Assembly (NCBI GenBank): GCA_041402045.1
Contig: JAWKSZ010000023.1
Span: 45,871 to 109,870, forward strand
DNA: 64,000 nt
Direction: 5' to 3'
From: JAGQRJ01 sp041402045
Lineage (GTDB): Bacteria > Planctomycetota > J058
Positions 17,606 to 26,955 of this stretch are shown here, piece after piece. Within the stretch, counting starts at the first letter, position 1. Each line of letters starts with the position of its first letter. Under the pieces are notes generated by a model, which saw only the letters and a program-made list of their open reading frames with translations, was not told the origin of the DNA and did no database searches. The position numbers and the translations under genes were made by a program.

Positions 17606-18049
17606 CTAGATCTTCTCGAGGTCCAGCGGCTGCGGGTTCTGGGCGCCGTGGGGGTGCTCCGAGCCGTGGTAGGCCTTGAGCTTGCCCAGCATTTGGCGAC
17701 CCAGCTTGCTCTTGGGGAGCATGCGCTTCACCGCCAGCTTGAGGGTCTCCTCCGCGCGCCCGGACTCCACGAACTCACTGAAGGTGTTCGCCTTCAGGCC
17801 GCCGATGTAGCCGGTGTAGTAGGGGTATTCCTTGGACTCGGCCTTGTTTCCAGTCAGCCGAATCTTCCCCACGTTGGTCACGACGACGAAGTCGCCCATG
17901 TCCACGTGGGGGGTGTAGGTCGGGCGGTGCTTGCCCATGAGGACCTTCGCCAGCTTCGTGGCGAGGCGGCCCATGACCTGGTCGGTGGCGTCTACGTGGT
18001 ACCAGCCACGCTTGGTCTGATCGGCCGTCTTGGCCATGTACGTCTTCAT
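17606..18049 (-). CDS. rplM: 50S ribosomal protein L13
   Basis: 147 residues from ATG at 18049, the start that fits the family (MKTYMAKTADQTKRGWYHVDA region). Conserved blocks RGWYHVDATDQVMGRLATKL, TPHVDMGDFVVVTN and AVKRMLPKSKLGRQMLGKL are all present, and length is normal. It forms the classic rplM-rpsI pair. The upstream Shine-Dalgarno is weak (GAGCGAG). Confidence 0.96.
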   Translation of the reverse strand: MKTYMAKTADQTKRGWYHVDATDQVMGRLATKLAKVLMGKHRPTYTPHVDMGDFVVVTNVGKIRLTGNKAESKEYPYYTGYIGGLKANTFSEFVESGRAEETLKLAVKRMLPKSKLGRQMLGKLKAYHGSEHPHGAQNPQPLDLEKI

Positions 18050-18183
18050 CGGTACTCGCTCACAAACAGAGTCGCGAAGGGTATGAACTCTCAGCCGAAA
18101 ATCAAGCCTTAAGTGGATTTCCGGCGATGTCCGCCCCCGGGAGACGCGATGCACGCGCGTAAGACTCCCATCGGCGGACCCCC

Positions 18184-18226
18184 GCCCGCCGCCGCCCGGG
18201 GAGGACGTCCCCGGGTCGCGGCGGGC
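18184..18226 (-). terminator. Long GC hairpin between the ATPase gene and rplM
   Basis: Outer arms GCCCGCCGC (18184-18192) and GCGGCGGGC (18218-18226) enclose inner arms CCCGGGGA and TCCCCGGG with a 5-base loop. It sits 12 bases past the ATPase stop and about 135 bases before the rplM start. It probably ends or attenuates the ATPase transcript. No U-tract follows. Confidence 0.5.
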
Positions 18227-18237
18227 GAGGCTTCAGC

Positions 18238-19782
18238 TCAGGCGTCGTCGTCGAGGAGACCCGACGCGAAGTCCGAGCTGACCTCGGGCTCCGCAGCCAC
18301 GGCCGCGGGGGCCTTCTTGGGCTGCGGCTTGGGCGCGGCCTTGGCCGGAGCCTTGGGCTTGGACTTGGCCTTGGGAGCCTCCTCCTCGAGCAGCCCGGCC
18401 GCGAAGTCGGTGTCGTCGCCGTCGGCGTCGCCCTCGTCGTCGCTGCGCTCGTTCTGCTCGACCGCGCCCTCGTCGCTGCGCTCGCCGCGACGGCGGCGAC
18501 GGCGACGGCGACGCTTGGGCTCGTCGTCACCCTCCTCGACGCTGGCCTCGTCCGAGCCGTCGACGTTGGAGTCGAAGTAGTGGAGGGGATCCCCGCGCTC
18601 GGCGCGGGAGCCGCCGCCACGACGCCGGCGACGGCCGCCGCCGCTGGTCGAGGTCTTGAGCGTGCCCTGAATGATCTCGGTCATGCTCTCGATGTCGCGG
18701 TGCTCGTCGGCGTTGAACACGAGGTTCTCGCCGTCGCCCTCGTCGTCGCCTGCGTCCTCGGCGCCGTCGCGGTCCCGGCCGCGGCCCCGACGCCGACGGC
18801 GCCGACGACGCCCGCCCTCGCGGTCGTCGTCGTCGTCGCGATCGCGATCGCGGTCCCGGTCGCGGTCGCGCCCACGGCCGCCGCGCTCGCCGCGCTCGCG
18901 ACCCTTGCCGCCGCGGGAGCTGCGCCCGCTGCGCTCACGGCCGCTGCTGCCGCTGCCGCCGGCGATCTTCTTCAGCTCCTCGACCTCGTCCATGGCCTGC
19001 TCGATCAGGTTCAGCGAGACCTGCTCGCCGCCCTCGATCATGCCCATGAGCAGACCCAGGTCACCCAGGCGGTTCAGCAGCCGGGGGTAGCCCTCGGCCG
19101 CCTGCACGGCCGCGGTCAGGGCCTCGTCGCTCAGCACGTCGGCCTTGGCGCCGGCCTTCTCCAGGCGGTGCTTGAGGTAGGTGACCCCCTCCTCCGCGCT
19201 CAGAGGCAGCAGCTCGTAGCCGACCTCGAGGCGGTGGACCAGGCTGTGGCGCTTCTTGAGGGTCCCGCGCAGGCGCGGATGGCCGGTCAGCACGCAGGTC
19301 AGGAGGGTGGTGCCGTCGGTGGTGGTCAGGTCCAGGATCGTGCGCAGCTCCTCGAAGGTGCGCCCGTCCGGGAGGCAGTCGGCGTTGTCGATGATCAGCA
19401 CCGGGTAGCGCGACTTGCTCAGCTTGGACTCGAGCAGCTTGCGCAGCGCGTAGGTCAACTCGGCGCGGGTGCCGGGCACGGGCTCGCCGTTGGAGAAGGC
19501 CACGAAGGCCTGCTGCAGGAGGTCGAGGCCGTGCTCGACGCCAGCGGCGGAGATCCAGGCGGTGTCGCAGCTGCGACCCTGGAGCTGCTCGGCCGCGCGA
19601 CGGCAGACGAAGGTCTTGCCGACGCCGCTCTCGCCGATCAGGAGCGCGAGGGGCTTGCGCTGCTCGACGGCATACTTGATCCGGACCAGGGCCTCTTTGT
19701 GGTTCTCGCTTTCGAAGAAGAAGGCGGTGTTTTGATCGTTCTCAAACGGTTTCTTGTCGAGGTGCCAGTGGGCTTCGTACAT
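18238..19782 (-). CDS. ExeA-like AAA ATPase with long disordered RG/RD tail
   Basis: 514 residues from ATG at 19782 with GGAG six bases upstream. Residues 1-280 are an ExeA/GspA-type AAA ATPase, beginning YEAHWHLDKKPFENDQNTAF, with Walker A GESGVGKT and Walker B PVLIIDNAD. Residues 285-514 are low complexity: RG-rich, a run of Arg-Asp dipeptides, poly-Arg stretches, then a K/P/A segment. Two copies of a short motif, DFAAGLLEEE and DFASGLLDDD, close the tail. No peptidoglycan-binding domain or transmembrane segment is present, unlike classic ExeA. The tail suggests RNA or polyanion binding and partner recruitment, as inference only. Confidence 0.85.
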   Translation of the reverse strand: MYEAHWHLDKKPFENDQNTAFFFESENHKEALVRIKYAVEQRKPLALLIGESGVGKTFVCRRAAEQLQGRSCDTAWISAAGVEHGLDLLQQAFVAFSNGEPVPGTRAELTYALRKLLESKLSKSRYPVLIIDNADCLPDGRTFEELRTILDLTTTDGTTLLTCVLTGHPRLRGTLKKRHSLVHRLEVGYELLPLSAEEGVTYLKHRLEKAGAKADVLSDEALTAAVQAAEGYPRLLNRLGDLGLLMGMIEGGEQVSLNLIEQAMDEVEELKKIAGGSGSSGRERSGRSSRGGKGRERGERGGRGRDRDRDRDRDRDDDDDREGGRRRRRRRRGRGRDRDGAEDAGDDEGDGENLVFNADEHRDIESMTEIIQGTLKTSTSGGGRRRRRGGGSRAERGDPLHYFDSNVDGSDEASVEEGDDEPKRRRRRRRRRGERSDEGAVEQNERSDDEGDADGDDTDFAAGLLEEEAPKAKSKPKAPAKAAPKPQPKKAPAAVAAEPEVSSDFASGLLDDDA

Positions 19783-20090
19783 GAAGTACTCCAGGCGGCA
19801 CCGAGTCCCTTCGCCCCCACGGGCGTGATTCGGTTGACGCTGGACGCGGCGGGGAGACCGCCGCGTGACAGATCGTGTAGGCAGGAAGGGCTTTCGGTCG
19901 CCGCATTCGTGGTGGTCTTCAGCTCCCAGGTTGCCGGGGAGCCTGAGGTGGAGCCGGCGCGAGCCGGCGGGTAGCGCAGCCAGAGTCCGGCCGCCGACGA
20001 AATTCTAGGGCCGGGCGGGCGCGAGCGCAAGGATTCCTGCGGGCTGAACGTCGCGCTAACTCCCAGGAATTCGGGGGCTTCGTGGACCCC
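19783..20090. other. Intergenic region, 308 bases
   Basis: No coding sequence supported. It holds a small hairpin, GCCGGC-GCGA-GCCGGC near 19955-19970, and A/T-richer patches such as gaaattctag near 19998 that could belong to a promoter for the ATPase gene. I see no clear -35/-10 pair. Confidence 0.5.
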
Positions 20091-22527
20091 TCAGCCGCCT
20101 CCGCGCAATTGGAGCAGCATTCGGCGCGCCGTGGGGTGCTTCGGGTCACGCCGCAGCGCCTCTCGGAGGGCGGCCAACGCCGGCTCCCGGCGCCCCGCGG
20201 CGGCGTGCAGCCGCGCCGCGTAGGTCAGCGCCAGGACCTCCTCGGGGTCCGCCGCGGTCGCGCGGTCCCAGGCCTCGAGCGCGCCCTCAGGGTCCCCCGC
20301 GCGCTCCAGGGCCACGCCCAGGTCGCGCCAGTTGGCGCCGTCGGGGGCCAGCGCGACCAAGCGCCGGTAGGCCTCCACCGCGGGACCGTAGGCCTCGGCC
20401 AGGAAGCGCACCTCCCCCAGCCGAGCCCAAGCGGCCGCGAGGGCAGGGTCGGCCTCCGTGCTCGCCAGGAGCCAGCGCTCGGCGGTGGGGTAGTCGGCCT
20501 CGAGCCGGGCTGCGTTGCCGCGGTAGAAGCTGGCCAGGGCTGGCTCGAGCGCGGGGCCAAAGCGCGCCACCGCCCGACGCAGGGCGACCGGGTCCTCGGC
20601 GGCCTCGGCGGCTGCGAGGAGGTTCACCCGCGCGCGCAGCGCGGTCTCGGGGTCGGGGTCCCGGTCCAGGGCCGCGCCGTAGGCGACGAGGGCCGCGCGA
20701 GCTTCGCCGCGGCCCATGGCCAACGCCGCCAGCAGGAGGTGCCTCGCGCGCGCTGAGCGCGGTCGCGACCCAGCGTGACGCCAGCTCCTGGGCGCGCTGG
20801 GGGTCGCCGAACAGGCGCTCGAGCTCCGCCGCCGCCTCGAGCACGACGGGGTCCTCGGGGGCGAGGGCCAGCGCGCCGCGGGCCAGCTCCAGGCCCCGGG
20901 CGCCTTCGCCCAGGGCCGGCAGCGCGCGGGCGAGGTGCAGGCGCAGGCGCGGGTGGATCCCGCGCCGCGGGAGCAGGGTCAGCCCGCGCAGGACCGAGCT
21001 CGCCCGAGCCTCGTCGGGGAACGGCGGCTCGCGGCGCCGCGGCGGCGAAGACCGGGGACCGCGCTCGAAGACCCAGGCCTTGGGCCCCACGTAGCGCACG
21101 CTCCAGACCGGGTCGGCGACCAGGGCCTCCAGCAGGAGCGGGGAGTGCTCACGGGGATCGAGGAGCGCGCTCTGGAACCCTGCCTCGCTCAGGCGCGCGC
21201 CGAGCGCGCGCGGGTCTCCGTCGAGCAGCGCGCGGTAGGCCGCGAAGTGCGACCGGGGGTAGAGGTCGAGGTTGCCGCATATGTAAGGGCGCTGACCGGC
21301 GAACAGCAGGTAGTGCCCGGCGCTGAACCCGTTGAACAGGGGCTCCGGGGGCGGGTCGCGCTCCCAGTCGGCCAGGGCCTCGGGGTAGGCCTTGAACTCC
21401 ACGCGGCCCCAGCCGGCGGGAGCGTCGAGCTGCGGGTTCTGGTGGAAGCGGTCGTCGACGGTGGCGCGCGCGAGGAGGAAGGCGAGGCCGCCCAGGGCCA
21501 CGTAGGCGGGATCGCGGCGCGCGCCGCGCAGCAGCCCACGCGCGAGCAGCGCGAGCCCGGGGCCGCTGAGCGTGATCAGCCCCAGGGCGGCCAGCGGCAG
21601 GGTGCGCGCGTAGGGCGCGCCGAGGACCACCAGCGCCAGCGCCGCGCCAGCGCGGTCCAGCTCCAGCCGACCGGAGCGCCAGCCGATCCAGGCCAGGGGC
21701 AGGCTCAGAACGCACCAGCCCACGAGGAGCAACACCAGCGGCTGCCCCCAGCCCGCGCTCCAGGGCGCCGCGAGCTCGGCGATCGGCAGGCGCTCGCGCC
21801 CCAGCGCGTCCAGCGCGATCCGGGGGAGGTAGCCCAGGGTGCCCAAGGGGTAGGGAGTCAGCGCGCAGCAGCCGAGGAGCACCCCCGCGGCCACGGCCCA
21901 GCCACGCCAGGCGCGCCCGCCGAGGGCCGCGACGGCCGCGCGCAGCCCGAGCAGCGCCGGCCCGAGCAGCGCGAACCCGTGGGCGTTGGCCCACAGCACC
22001 TGCACCGCCGCGGCGGCGCCCAGCCGCCGGCCCGCGGGAGCACGACGCCAGCCGAGGTGCCAGGCGAGGACGAGGAAGGTCACGAGCTCGGGGCGGACCA
22101 CGAAGCGTGGACCCGCGAGGACCACGAACGGGATCGCGAGCGCCCAGCGCGCCAGCCCAGGGATCGGCCGCAGCACGAGCCAGGACAGGAGCAGGACGGC
22201 GAGGCCCTTGGCCGCGCCCAGGAGCCGCGCCCCGCCCAGCGCGTCCAGCGCGGCCACGGCGAGCTGGAACAGCCACTCGGGGTCTACGAAGGCGCGCTCG
22301 GCCCCGCCCTGGAGGAAGACGTCGTGGCGGGGGAAGCCGTGCTCGAGGATCCAGCGCGCGCAGGCCAGGTGGAAGTAGAGGTCGGGTTGGGCGTCGGGCC
22401 GGGCGCACCAGGCGACGAGCAGGAGCGCGACCGCCGCCAGGCAGAATCCCCGGGCCGCGCGTGAGGGCCAGCCACGGACTCCGTCCAAGGAAGGTGAGCG
22501 GGGAGGAGCCTCGGCCGACGAAGTCAC
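20091..22527 (-). CDS. Polytopic membrane protein with C-terminal TPRs, probable frameshift
   Basis: Read from GTG at 22527. Residues 1-400 hold about ten hydrophobic segments with family features of undecaprenyl/dolichyl-sugar-type integral glycosyltransferases (an acidic DLYFHLACARWILEHG loop between early helices). A soluble region and TPR units follow (EDPVVLEAAAELERLFGDPQ). At about 20745-20765, in an AGCGCGCGCGAG run, the TPR register jumps to another frame, where it continues cleanly to 20091 (RLVALAPDGANWRDLGVALE). One extra base or two missing bases in the GC run would join them into one protein of about 810 residues. Alternatively the distal part is a separate TPR gene from ATG 20723. 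Confidence 0.65.
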
Positions 22528-22818
22528 GCGACGGATTGTGCACTGGATGCGGCCCCGCCGGTATCCCGGACTGGGGACGCCCGCGACCTCCAACCAGGCC
22601 AGCGCGCGGTGACGCGCCCGGGGGTGCGCCCGAGGGGCGTTGGCCCCGACCCGCCTTCCTGAGAAACTTTCTCCGGAGTCGAGCTGGCAGGGGGTTGCGT
22701 CGTACGGGGGCCGGCTCGGACCGGCCCGGCGCGCGGGCTCGGCCGGCCCTCCCATCTCGGGGCCGCCTCGGACCGGCTCCGCGGCGACGGAATCCCTTAC
22801 GCCTCGGGTTCGCTCCGC

Positions 22819-22848
22819 TTGACAGCACCCGATCGGCGGTGCTAAATA
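22819..22848 (+). promoter_or_regulatory. Near-consensus sigma-70 promoter of the roadblock/GTPase operon
   Basis: TTGACA at 22819-22824, an 18-base spacer, and TAAATA at 22843-22848. This is unusually close to consensus in such GC-rich DNA. The predicted leader contains a perfect hairpin (GGCGCCTC-A-GAGGCGCC, 22894-22910) about 25 bases before the first start codon. The remaining intergenic sequence 22528-22818 shows no gene. Confidence 0.7.
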
Positions 22849-22934
22849 ACCCTAAGCTGAGCAGGGATTTCTGCTCCTTCACGGGAAACCCTCGGCGCCT
22901 CAGAGGCGCCGGGACAGCGGTTGGGCGGGCCCCC

Positions 22935-24029
22935 ATGGGCTTGTGGGCGAACTTCAAGGCGAATCGCGAGCTGGCCGAAGCCAGGCGGGACGTGGCACGC
23001 GCGCGCTCGCCGTACTCGATCGCTCAGTTCATCGACAAATGCATCGAGCTCGGTCGGCTCGATCAGGCCTTCGAGGACGCCGAGAAAGGGATCCAGGAGT
23101 TCCCCGAGTCGGAGTCGCTGCAGGAGGCCTACAAGCGCATGATCCGCGCCAAGTGCGCGGACGACCTCAAGGCCTACCGCGACGAGATCCGCACCTCCCC
23201 CGGCCCGAAGGCGTATTACCGGCTCGCGTGCCTCTACAAGGAAATGCGCGACCTGGACCAGGCCGTCGAGCTCGCGCGCAAGGGCATGGAGGACTACCCC
23301 AACTTCGAGGGCAACTACATCGTGCTCGCGGACCTGCGCTACGAGCGCTTCCAGCGTGACCTGCGCGCGTCCGACGGGCTCGAGGCGACCCAACTGTTCG
23401 AGAAGGCGGTGGACCTCAACGGCGAGAACTACCGCCTGCTGTTCCAGTTGGCCGAGATCTACCGCGCGATCGGGGCGCGCGACCACGCGATCGCCAAGGT
23501 CAAGATGATCTTGAACTTCGCCCCCGACGACCGCAACGCGCTGAACCTGCTGGCCCAGCTCAAGAGCGCCAAGGCCCCCAAGAGCAACGACCTCAAGGAG
23601 ATCCTCCAGGACTTCGAGCGTCGGGCCGCGGCAGGCAACTTCCGCCAGCAGGGCCAGCTCTCGGCGCGTTACCTGGCCAACCCCGACCAGCTCGAGCGCA
23701 AGCTGCCGAGCCTGGACCGCATGCCGGGCTTCCAGCGCGTGGTCGTGCTCGGTCCCCACGGCGAGCTGTTGGCCGCCCACCCCGGCGGCGCTCAGGGCAA
23801 CCGCAACGAGGCGGACACGCTGAAGAAGATGTTCGCGGCGGCGATCGATTGCTCGCTGCGCATGGACATCTCCACCTTCGAGAAGGGCTTGTTCGAGTCC
23901 GAGGCTGGGTTTACCTACCTGGTCGTCGCCGACTCCTTGCAAATCGCCGTGCTCTCGAACACGAAGGTGAAGAAGGAAAAACTACGACAGGACGTGCACC
24001 GCTTTGTGGAGCACGACCTCTACATCTAG
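22935..24029 (+). CDS. TPR protein with C-terminal roadblock-like domain
   Basis: 364 residues from ATG at 22935. An N-terminal helix (GLWANFKANRELAEARRDVA) is followed by five to six TPR units (about 40-235), including FEDAEKGIQEFPESESLQEA. From about 245 a roadblock/LC7-like alpha/beta fold is suggested (QRVVVLGPHGELLAAHPGG ... TYLVVADSLQIAVLSNTKV). It heads an operon with a roadblock protein, an MglA-type GTPase and a second roadblock protein. It may scaffold the GTPase module, as inferred from the neighbours. Confidence 0.8.
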   Translation: MGLWANFKANRELAEARRDVARARSPYSIAQFIDKCIELGRLDQAFEDAEKGIQEFPESESLQEAYKRMIRAKCADDLKAYRDEIRTSPGPKAYYRLACLYKEMRDLDQAVELARKGMEDYPNFEGNYIVLADLRYERFQRDLRASDGLEATQLFEKAVDLNGENYRLLFQLAEIYRAIGARDHAIAKVKMILNFAPDDRNALNLLAQLKSAKAPKSNDLKEILQDFERRAAAGNFRQQGQLSARYLANPDQLERKLPSLDRMPGFQRVVVLGPHGELLAAHPGGAQGNRNEADTLKKMFAAAIDCSLRMDISTFEKGLFESEAGFTYLVVADSLQIAVLSNTKVKKEKLRQDVHRFVEHDLYI

Positions 24030-24059
24030 GATCGAATCGGGAGACCGCAGTCGGCAGGC

Positions 24060-24410
24060 ATGCAATCCATTCTCTCTGCACTGAATCAGGTCGCTGGCGT
24101 CAAGGGCAGCATGGTCGTCACCAAGGACGGTGTGGTGGTGGCCGAGGTCCTCGGTCCCGACCTGCGCAAAGAGGTGGTGGCCGCCGTCTCCTCCCACATG
24201 ATTCAGGTCAGCGCCCGCTCGCTTGAGGACCTCGGCCGAGGTACCCTGGAGCGCGTGGCCGTGACCTCTGCCCACGGACGCATGGTGTTCGTGAACCTGG
24301 ACGTGGGCTACCTGGTCGTGATCACCAAGATGGAGATGAAGCTCGGGCAAGTGCTCATCGAAGTCGAATCGGCTGCGCGGAAGATCAAGCAGCTACACAG
24401 CAGGATCTGA
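24060..24410 (+). CDS. Roadblock/LC7 domain protein (MglB-like)
   Basis: 116 residues, ATG at 24060, 30 bases after the TPR gene. The whole protein is one roadblock/LC7 domain: ILSALNQVAGVKGSMVVTKD at the start, the central strand MVFVNLDVGYLVVITK, and a C-terminal helix ending KIKQLHSRI. MglB-type roadblock dimers act as GTPase-activating partners of MglA, and the downstream gene encodes such a GTPase. Whether this or the second roadblock protein is the GAP cannot be told from sequence. Confidence 0.85.
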   Translation: MQSILSALNQVAGVKGSMVVTKDGVVVAEVLGPDLRKEVVAAVSSHMIQVSARSLEDLGRGTLERVAVTSAHGRMVFVNLDVGYLVVITKMEMKLGQVLIEVESAARKIKQLHSRI

Positions 24411-24501
24411 GGGTGGAGGCTTCCGACACCCAAGGGGCGGGATGGTAACGAGGGCTGCGCCGAACCAGCTCAGCACTCGGTGACCGTGGAGTAGAGCCAG
24501 A

Positions 24502-25545
24502 ATGGTCCAGATCAACTTCGCCAAGCGCGAAATCAACTGCAAGCTCGTGTACTACGGGCCGGGGTTGTCGGGGAAGACCACCAACCTCGAGGTCGTGCAC
24601 AAGAAGGCACCGGCCTCGAAGAAGGGTGAGCTGACCTCGATCGCCACCGAGGGCGATCGCACCCTGTTCTTCGACTACATGCCGCTCGAGCTGGGCAAGG
24701 TCGGCGGCATGAACACGAAGTTCCAGTTGTACACGGTGCCGGGCCAGGTCTACTACAACGCCACCCGTAAGCTCGTGCTCCAGGGCGCGGACGGGGTGGT
24801 GTTCGTCGCGGACTCCCAGCCCGACAAGATGGACGAGAACATCGAGAGCTTCCAGAACCTGGAGGAGAACCTGAGGGAGCAGGGCCTGCAGCCCGAGACG
24901 ATCCCCATGGTCCTGCAGTGGAACAAGCGCGACTTGCCCAACGTCTGCGACGTCAGCGAGCTCGACAAGAAGCTCAACAAGTACAACAGCCCGACCTTCG
25001 AGGCCGTCGCGGTCACCGGCGAGGGGGTGTTCCCCACCCTCAAGAAGCTGGCGCAGATGGTGCTCGAGAAGCTCAACAAGGAGTACGGGCTCAACCCCGA
25101 CAAGAAGGGCGAGGCGGGCAAGAAGGAGACCGCGGCGGCGCCGGCGGCCAAGCCGGAGCCGAAGCCGGAGCCCAAGCCCGAGCCCAAGCCCGAGCGTCGC
25201 CCGGAGCCGAAGCCCGAGCCCGTCGCCGAGCGGCGAGCGGAGCCGAAGCCGGAGCGGCGGGCGGAGCCGAAGCCCGAGCGGCGCGAGCCTGCGCCGCTGC
25301 CCAGCGGCAACCGCAAGCCTCAGGGCTACGACATCGGGAGCGGCGCGCTGCCGCCTCCGCCCAAGAAGGGCGGCGGCAAGGGCCTGATGATCGTGATGCT
25401 CCTGATCCTGGTGGTGGCCGGGGCGTTCATCGGCGGCGGCTATACGGGTAAGCTGGAGCAGGCGGTGCCTGCGCTCCAGAAGTTCTACGACGACAAGCTC
25501 GCACCCACCCTCGGCGGCGGCTCCCAGAGCGCCGGCGGGGAGTAG
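24502..25545 (+). CDS. MglA-type small GTPase with Pro-rich linker and C-terminal membrane anchor
   Basis: 347 residues from ATG at 24502. Residues 1-195 are an MglA-like GTPase: P-loop GPGLSGKTTN at 19-28, a G3-region YTVPGQVYYN, and NKRD of the G4 type in VLQWNKRDLP. Residues about 210-275 are a proline-rich, charged linker of EPKPEPKPE units. A single strongly hydrophobic helix at about 294-314 (GLMIVMLLILVVAGAFIGGG) leaves a short tail outside. Ordinary MglA is about 195 residues and soluble, so tethering the polarity GTPase to the membrane is a notable departure. The operon supplies three likely partners. Confidence 0.9.
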   Translation: MVQINFAKREINCKLVYYGPGLSGKTTNLEVVHKKAPASKKGELTSIATEGDRTLFFDYMPLELGKVGGMNTKFQLYTVPGQVYYNATRKLVLQGADGVVFVADSQPDKMDENIESFQNLEENLREQGLQPETIPMVLQWNKRDLPNVCDVSELDKKLNKYNSPTFEAVAVTGEGVFPTLKKLAQMVLEKLNKEYGLNPDKKGEAGKKETAAAPAAKPEPKPEPKPEPKPERRPEPKPEPVAERRAEPKPERRAEPKPERREPAPLPSGNRKPQGYDIGSGALPPPPKKGGGKGLMIVMLLILVVAGAFIGGGYTGKLEQAVPALQKFYDDKLAPTLGGGSQSAGGE

Positions 25546-25587
25546 GCCCGAGACACGCAACCGTCCAGCACGGAAGAGGACATACTC

Positions 25588-26103
25588 ATGGGCGCGAGTG
25601 AGACCGATCGCAAGCTGCGTAAGGCTCGCCTCATCTTCTATGAAGACGACGTCGAGCGGATCAACAAGGCGCTGGAGAACTACCAGAACCTCTCCAAGTC
25701 GCGCTGCAACATGCTGATCGACGTCGAGGGGCACCCGGTCACCCAGGTCGGATCCACCGAGGGCATCAACCTCGAGACCATCGCCGCCCTGGTGGCGGCG
25801 TCCTTCGCCGCCACCAAGGAGGTGGCGAAGATCCTGGGCGAGGCCGAGTTCAGCAGCCTGACCCACCAGGGCAAGCACGAGAGCATTCAGCTCTCGCTGG
25901 TAGGCGACCGCACGATCCTGGCCACGATCTTCGACTCCGAGGAGACGACGATCGGCATGGTCATGTTCTACACCAAGGAGTTGGTGGAGAAGCTGGCCGG
26001 GATCTTCGCCGAGATCGGCAACCGCAAGGACATGAAGCAGGGCGTGTTCGAACCCATGGAAGACATGGAGAGCGTGATCGACGACCTGTTCGGCGACGTC
26101 TAG
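25588..26103 (+). CDS. Second roadblock/LC7 protein of the GTPase operon
   Basis: 171 residues from ATG at 25588, after an AGAGGA site. A basic N-terminal helix (KLRKARLIFYEDDVERINKA) precedes a roadblock-type core (CNMLIDVEGHPVTQVGSTEG ... LVGDRTILATIFDSEETTIG). An acidic C-terminus ends SVIDDLFGDV. It differs clearly from the first roadblock protein and may form a heterodimer or control the GTPase in the opposite sense. A terminator-like hairpin follows. Confidence 0.8.
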   Translation: MGASETDRKLRKARLIFYEDDVERINKALENYQNLSKSRCNMLIDVEGHPVTQVGSTEGINLETIAALVAASFAATKEVAKILGEAEFSSLTHQGKHESIQLSLVGDRTILATIFDSEETTIGMVMFYTKELVEKLAGIFAEIGNRKDMKQGVFEPMEDMESVIDDLFGDV

Positions 26104-26128
26104 GGTCTCCGCGTCCGAGCTCGACACC

Positions 26129-26152
26129 AGCCCCGCGCGTGAGCGCGGGGCT
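26129..26152 (+). terminator. Hairpin closing the roadblock/GTPase operon
   Basis: AGCCCCGCGC-GTGA-GCGCGGGGCT, a perfect 10-bp stem with a four-base loop, 26 bases after the last stop. No T-run follows, but position and strength fit a transcription terminator. Confidence 0.65.
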
Positions 26153-26214
26153 GTGCCATGTACGGGGCCGCCGGAACCTGGACAAACGAAGCGGGGTCCG
26201 GCACCCTGAGCCCC

Positions 26215-26946
26215 ATGGACGAACCCGCCGCTCACGGTCGCCAGCGCCTCAAGGGCGCCTTCCTCGCCGCCGCTGCGGTGAGCCTGCTCCTGAACCTCGT
26301 GCCCTTCGGGCGCTACGCGCTCTACCCCTTCGGGCTCCTGGCCACCTGGGCCCACGAAATGGGACACGGACTCTCCGCGCTCTGCCTCGGGGGCGAGTTC
26401 CGTCAGCTCGTGCTGTTCTCGAACCTCGGCGGCTACGCGACCCACACCGCCACGGGCTTCCTGCGCTCGCCCCTGGTCGCCATGGGCGGACTCCTGGGGC
26501 CCGCGGTCGCCGGCGCGGCGGTGATCGTGTGCAGCGCGCGCTCCGAGCGCGCGGCCCGGCTGACCCTGGGCCTGGTCGTGGGCGCGATCGCGCTCTCGGT
26601 GCTGGTGTGGATCCGGCCGCTGTTCGGCTTCGGCTTCGTGGGCATGCTCCTGATCGCGGTCGCCCTGGGCGCGGTCGCGCTCAGGGGGCACGAGCTCCTG
26701 GAGCTGTTCATGACCCAGTTGATCGGGATCCAGCTCTGCCTGGGGAGCCTCAGCAGCTTCGACTACATGTTCACCCGCGACTTCATGCGGGACGGTCAGC
26801 GGCTGGAGTCGGACACCCAGGCGATCGCCAACCACTGGCTGCTGCCCTACTGGCTGTGGGGGGCCCTGATCGCCGCCGCCTCGCTGGCGATCCTGTTGGG
26901 CGCCTTCTACCTGGCCTGGGTCCGCCCCGAGCGCAAGCGCGCCTGA
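26215..26946 (+). CDS. M50B-type membrane metallopeptidase-like protein
   Basis: 243 residues from ATG at 26215. The frame is open upstream, but that region overlaps the operon terminator. Six or so transmembrane helices are visible. The first region ends in the zinc-binding motif HEMGH within ATWAHEMGHGLSALCLGG, the HExxH of site-2-type peptidases (M50B). Some family members lack activity, and I cannot place the second metal-ligand motif with certainty. Substrate unknown. Confidence 0.75.
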   Translation: MDEPAAHGRQRLKGAFLAAAAVSLLLNLVPFGRYALYPFGLLATWAHEMGHGLSALCLGGEFRQLVLFSNLGGYATHTATGFLRSPLVAMGGLLGPAVAGAAVIVCSARSERAARLTLGLVVGAIALSVLVWIRPLFGFGFVGMLLIAVALGAVALRGHELLELFMTQLIGIQLCLGSLSSFDYMFTRDFMRDGQRLESDTQAIANHWLLPYWLWGALIAAASLAILLGAFYLAWVRPERKRA

Positions 26947-26955
26947 GCGCCGGAG

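Noticed and set aside
18580..19974. Ala/Val-rich plus-strand frame opposite the ExeA-like gene
   Set aside because: The minus strand has Walker A and B motifs, a good ribosome site and family similarity.
20775..22464. Long plus-strand frames opposite the TPR membrane protein
   Set aside because: The antisense strand encodes regular hydrophobic helices and TPRs; the plus frames give Arg/Gly/Pro-rich nonsense.
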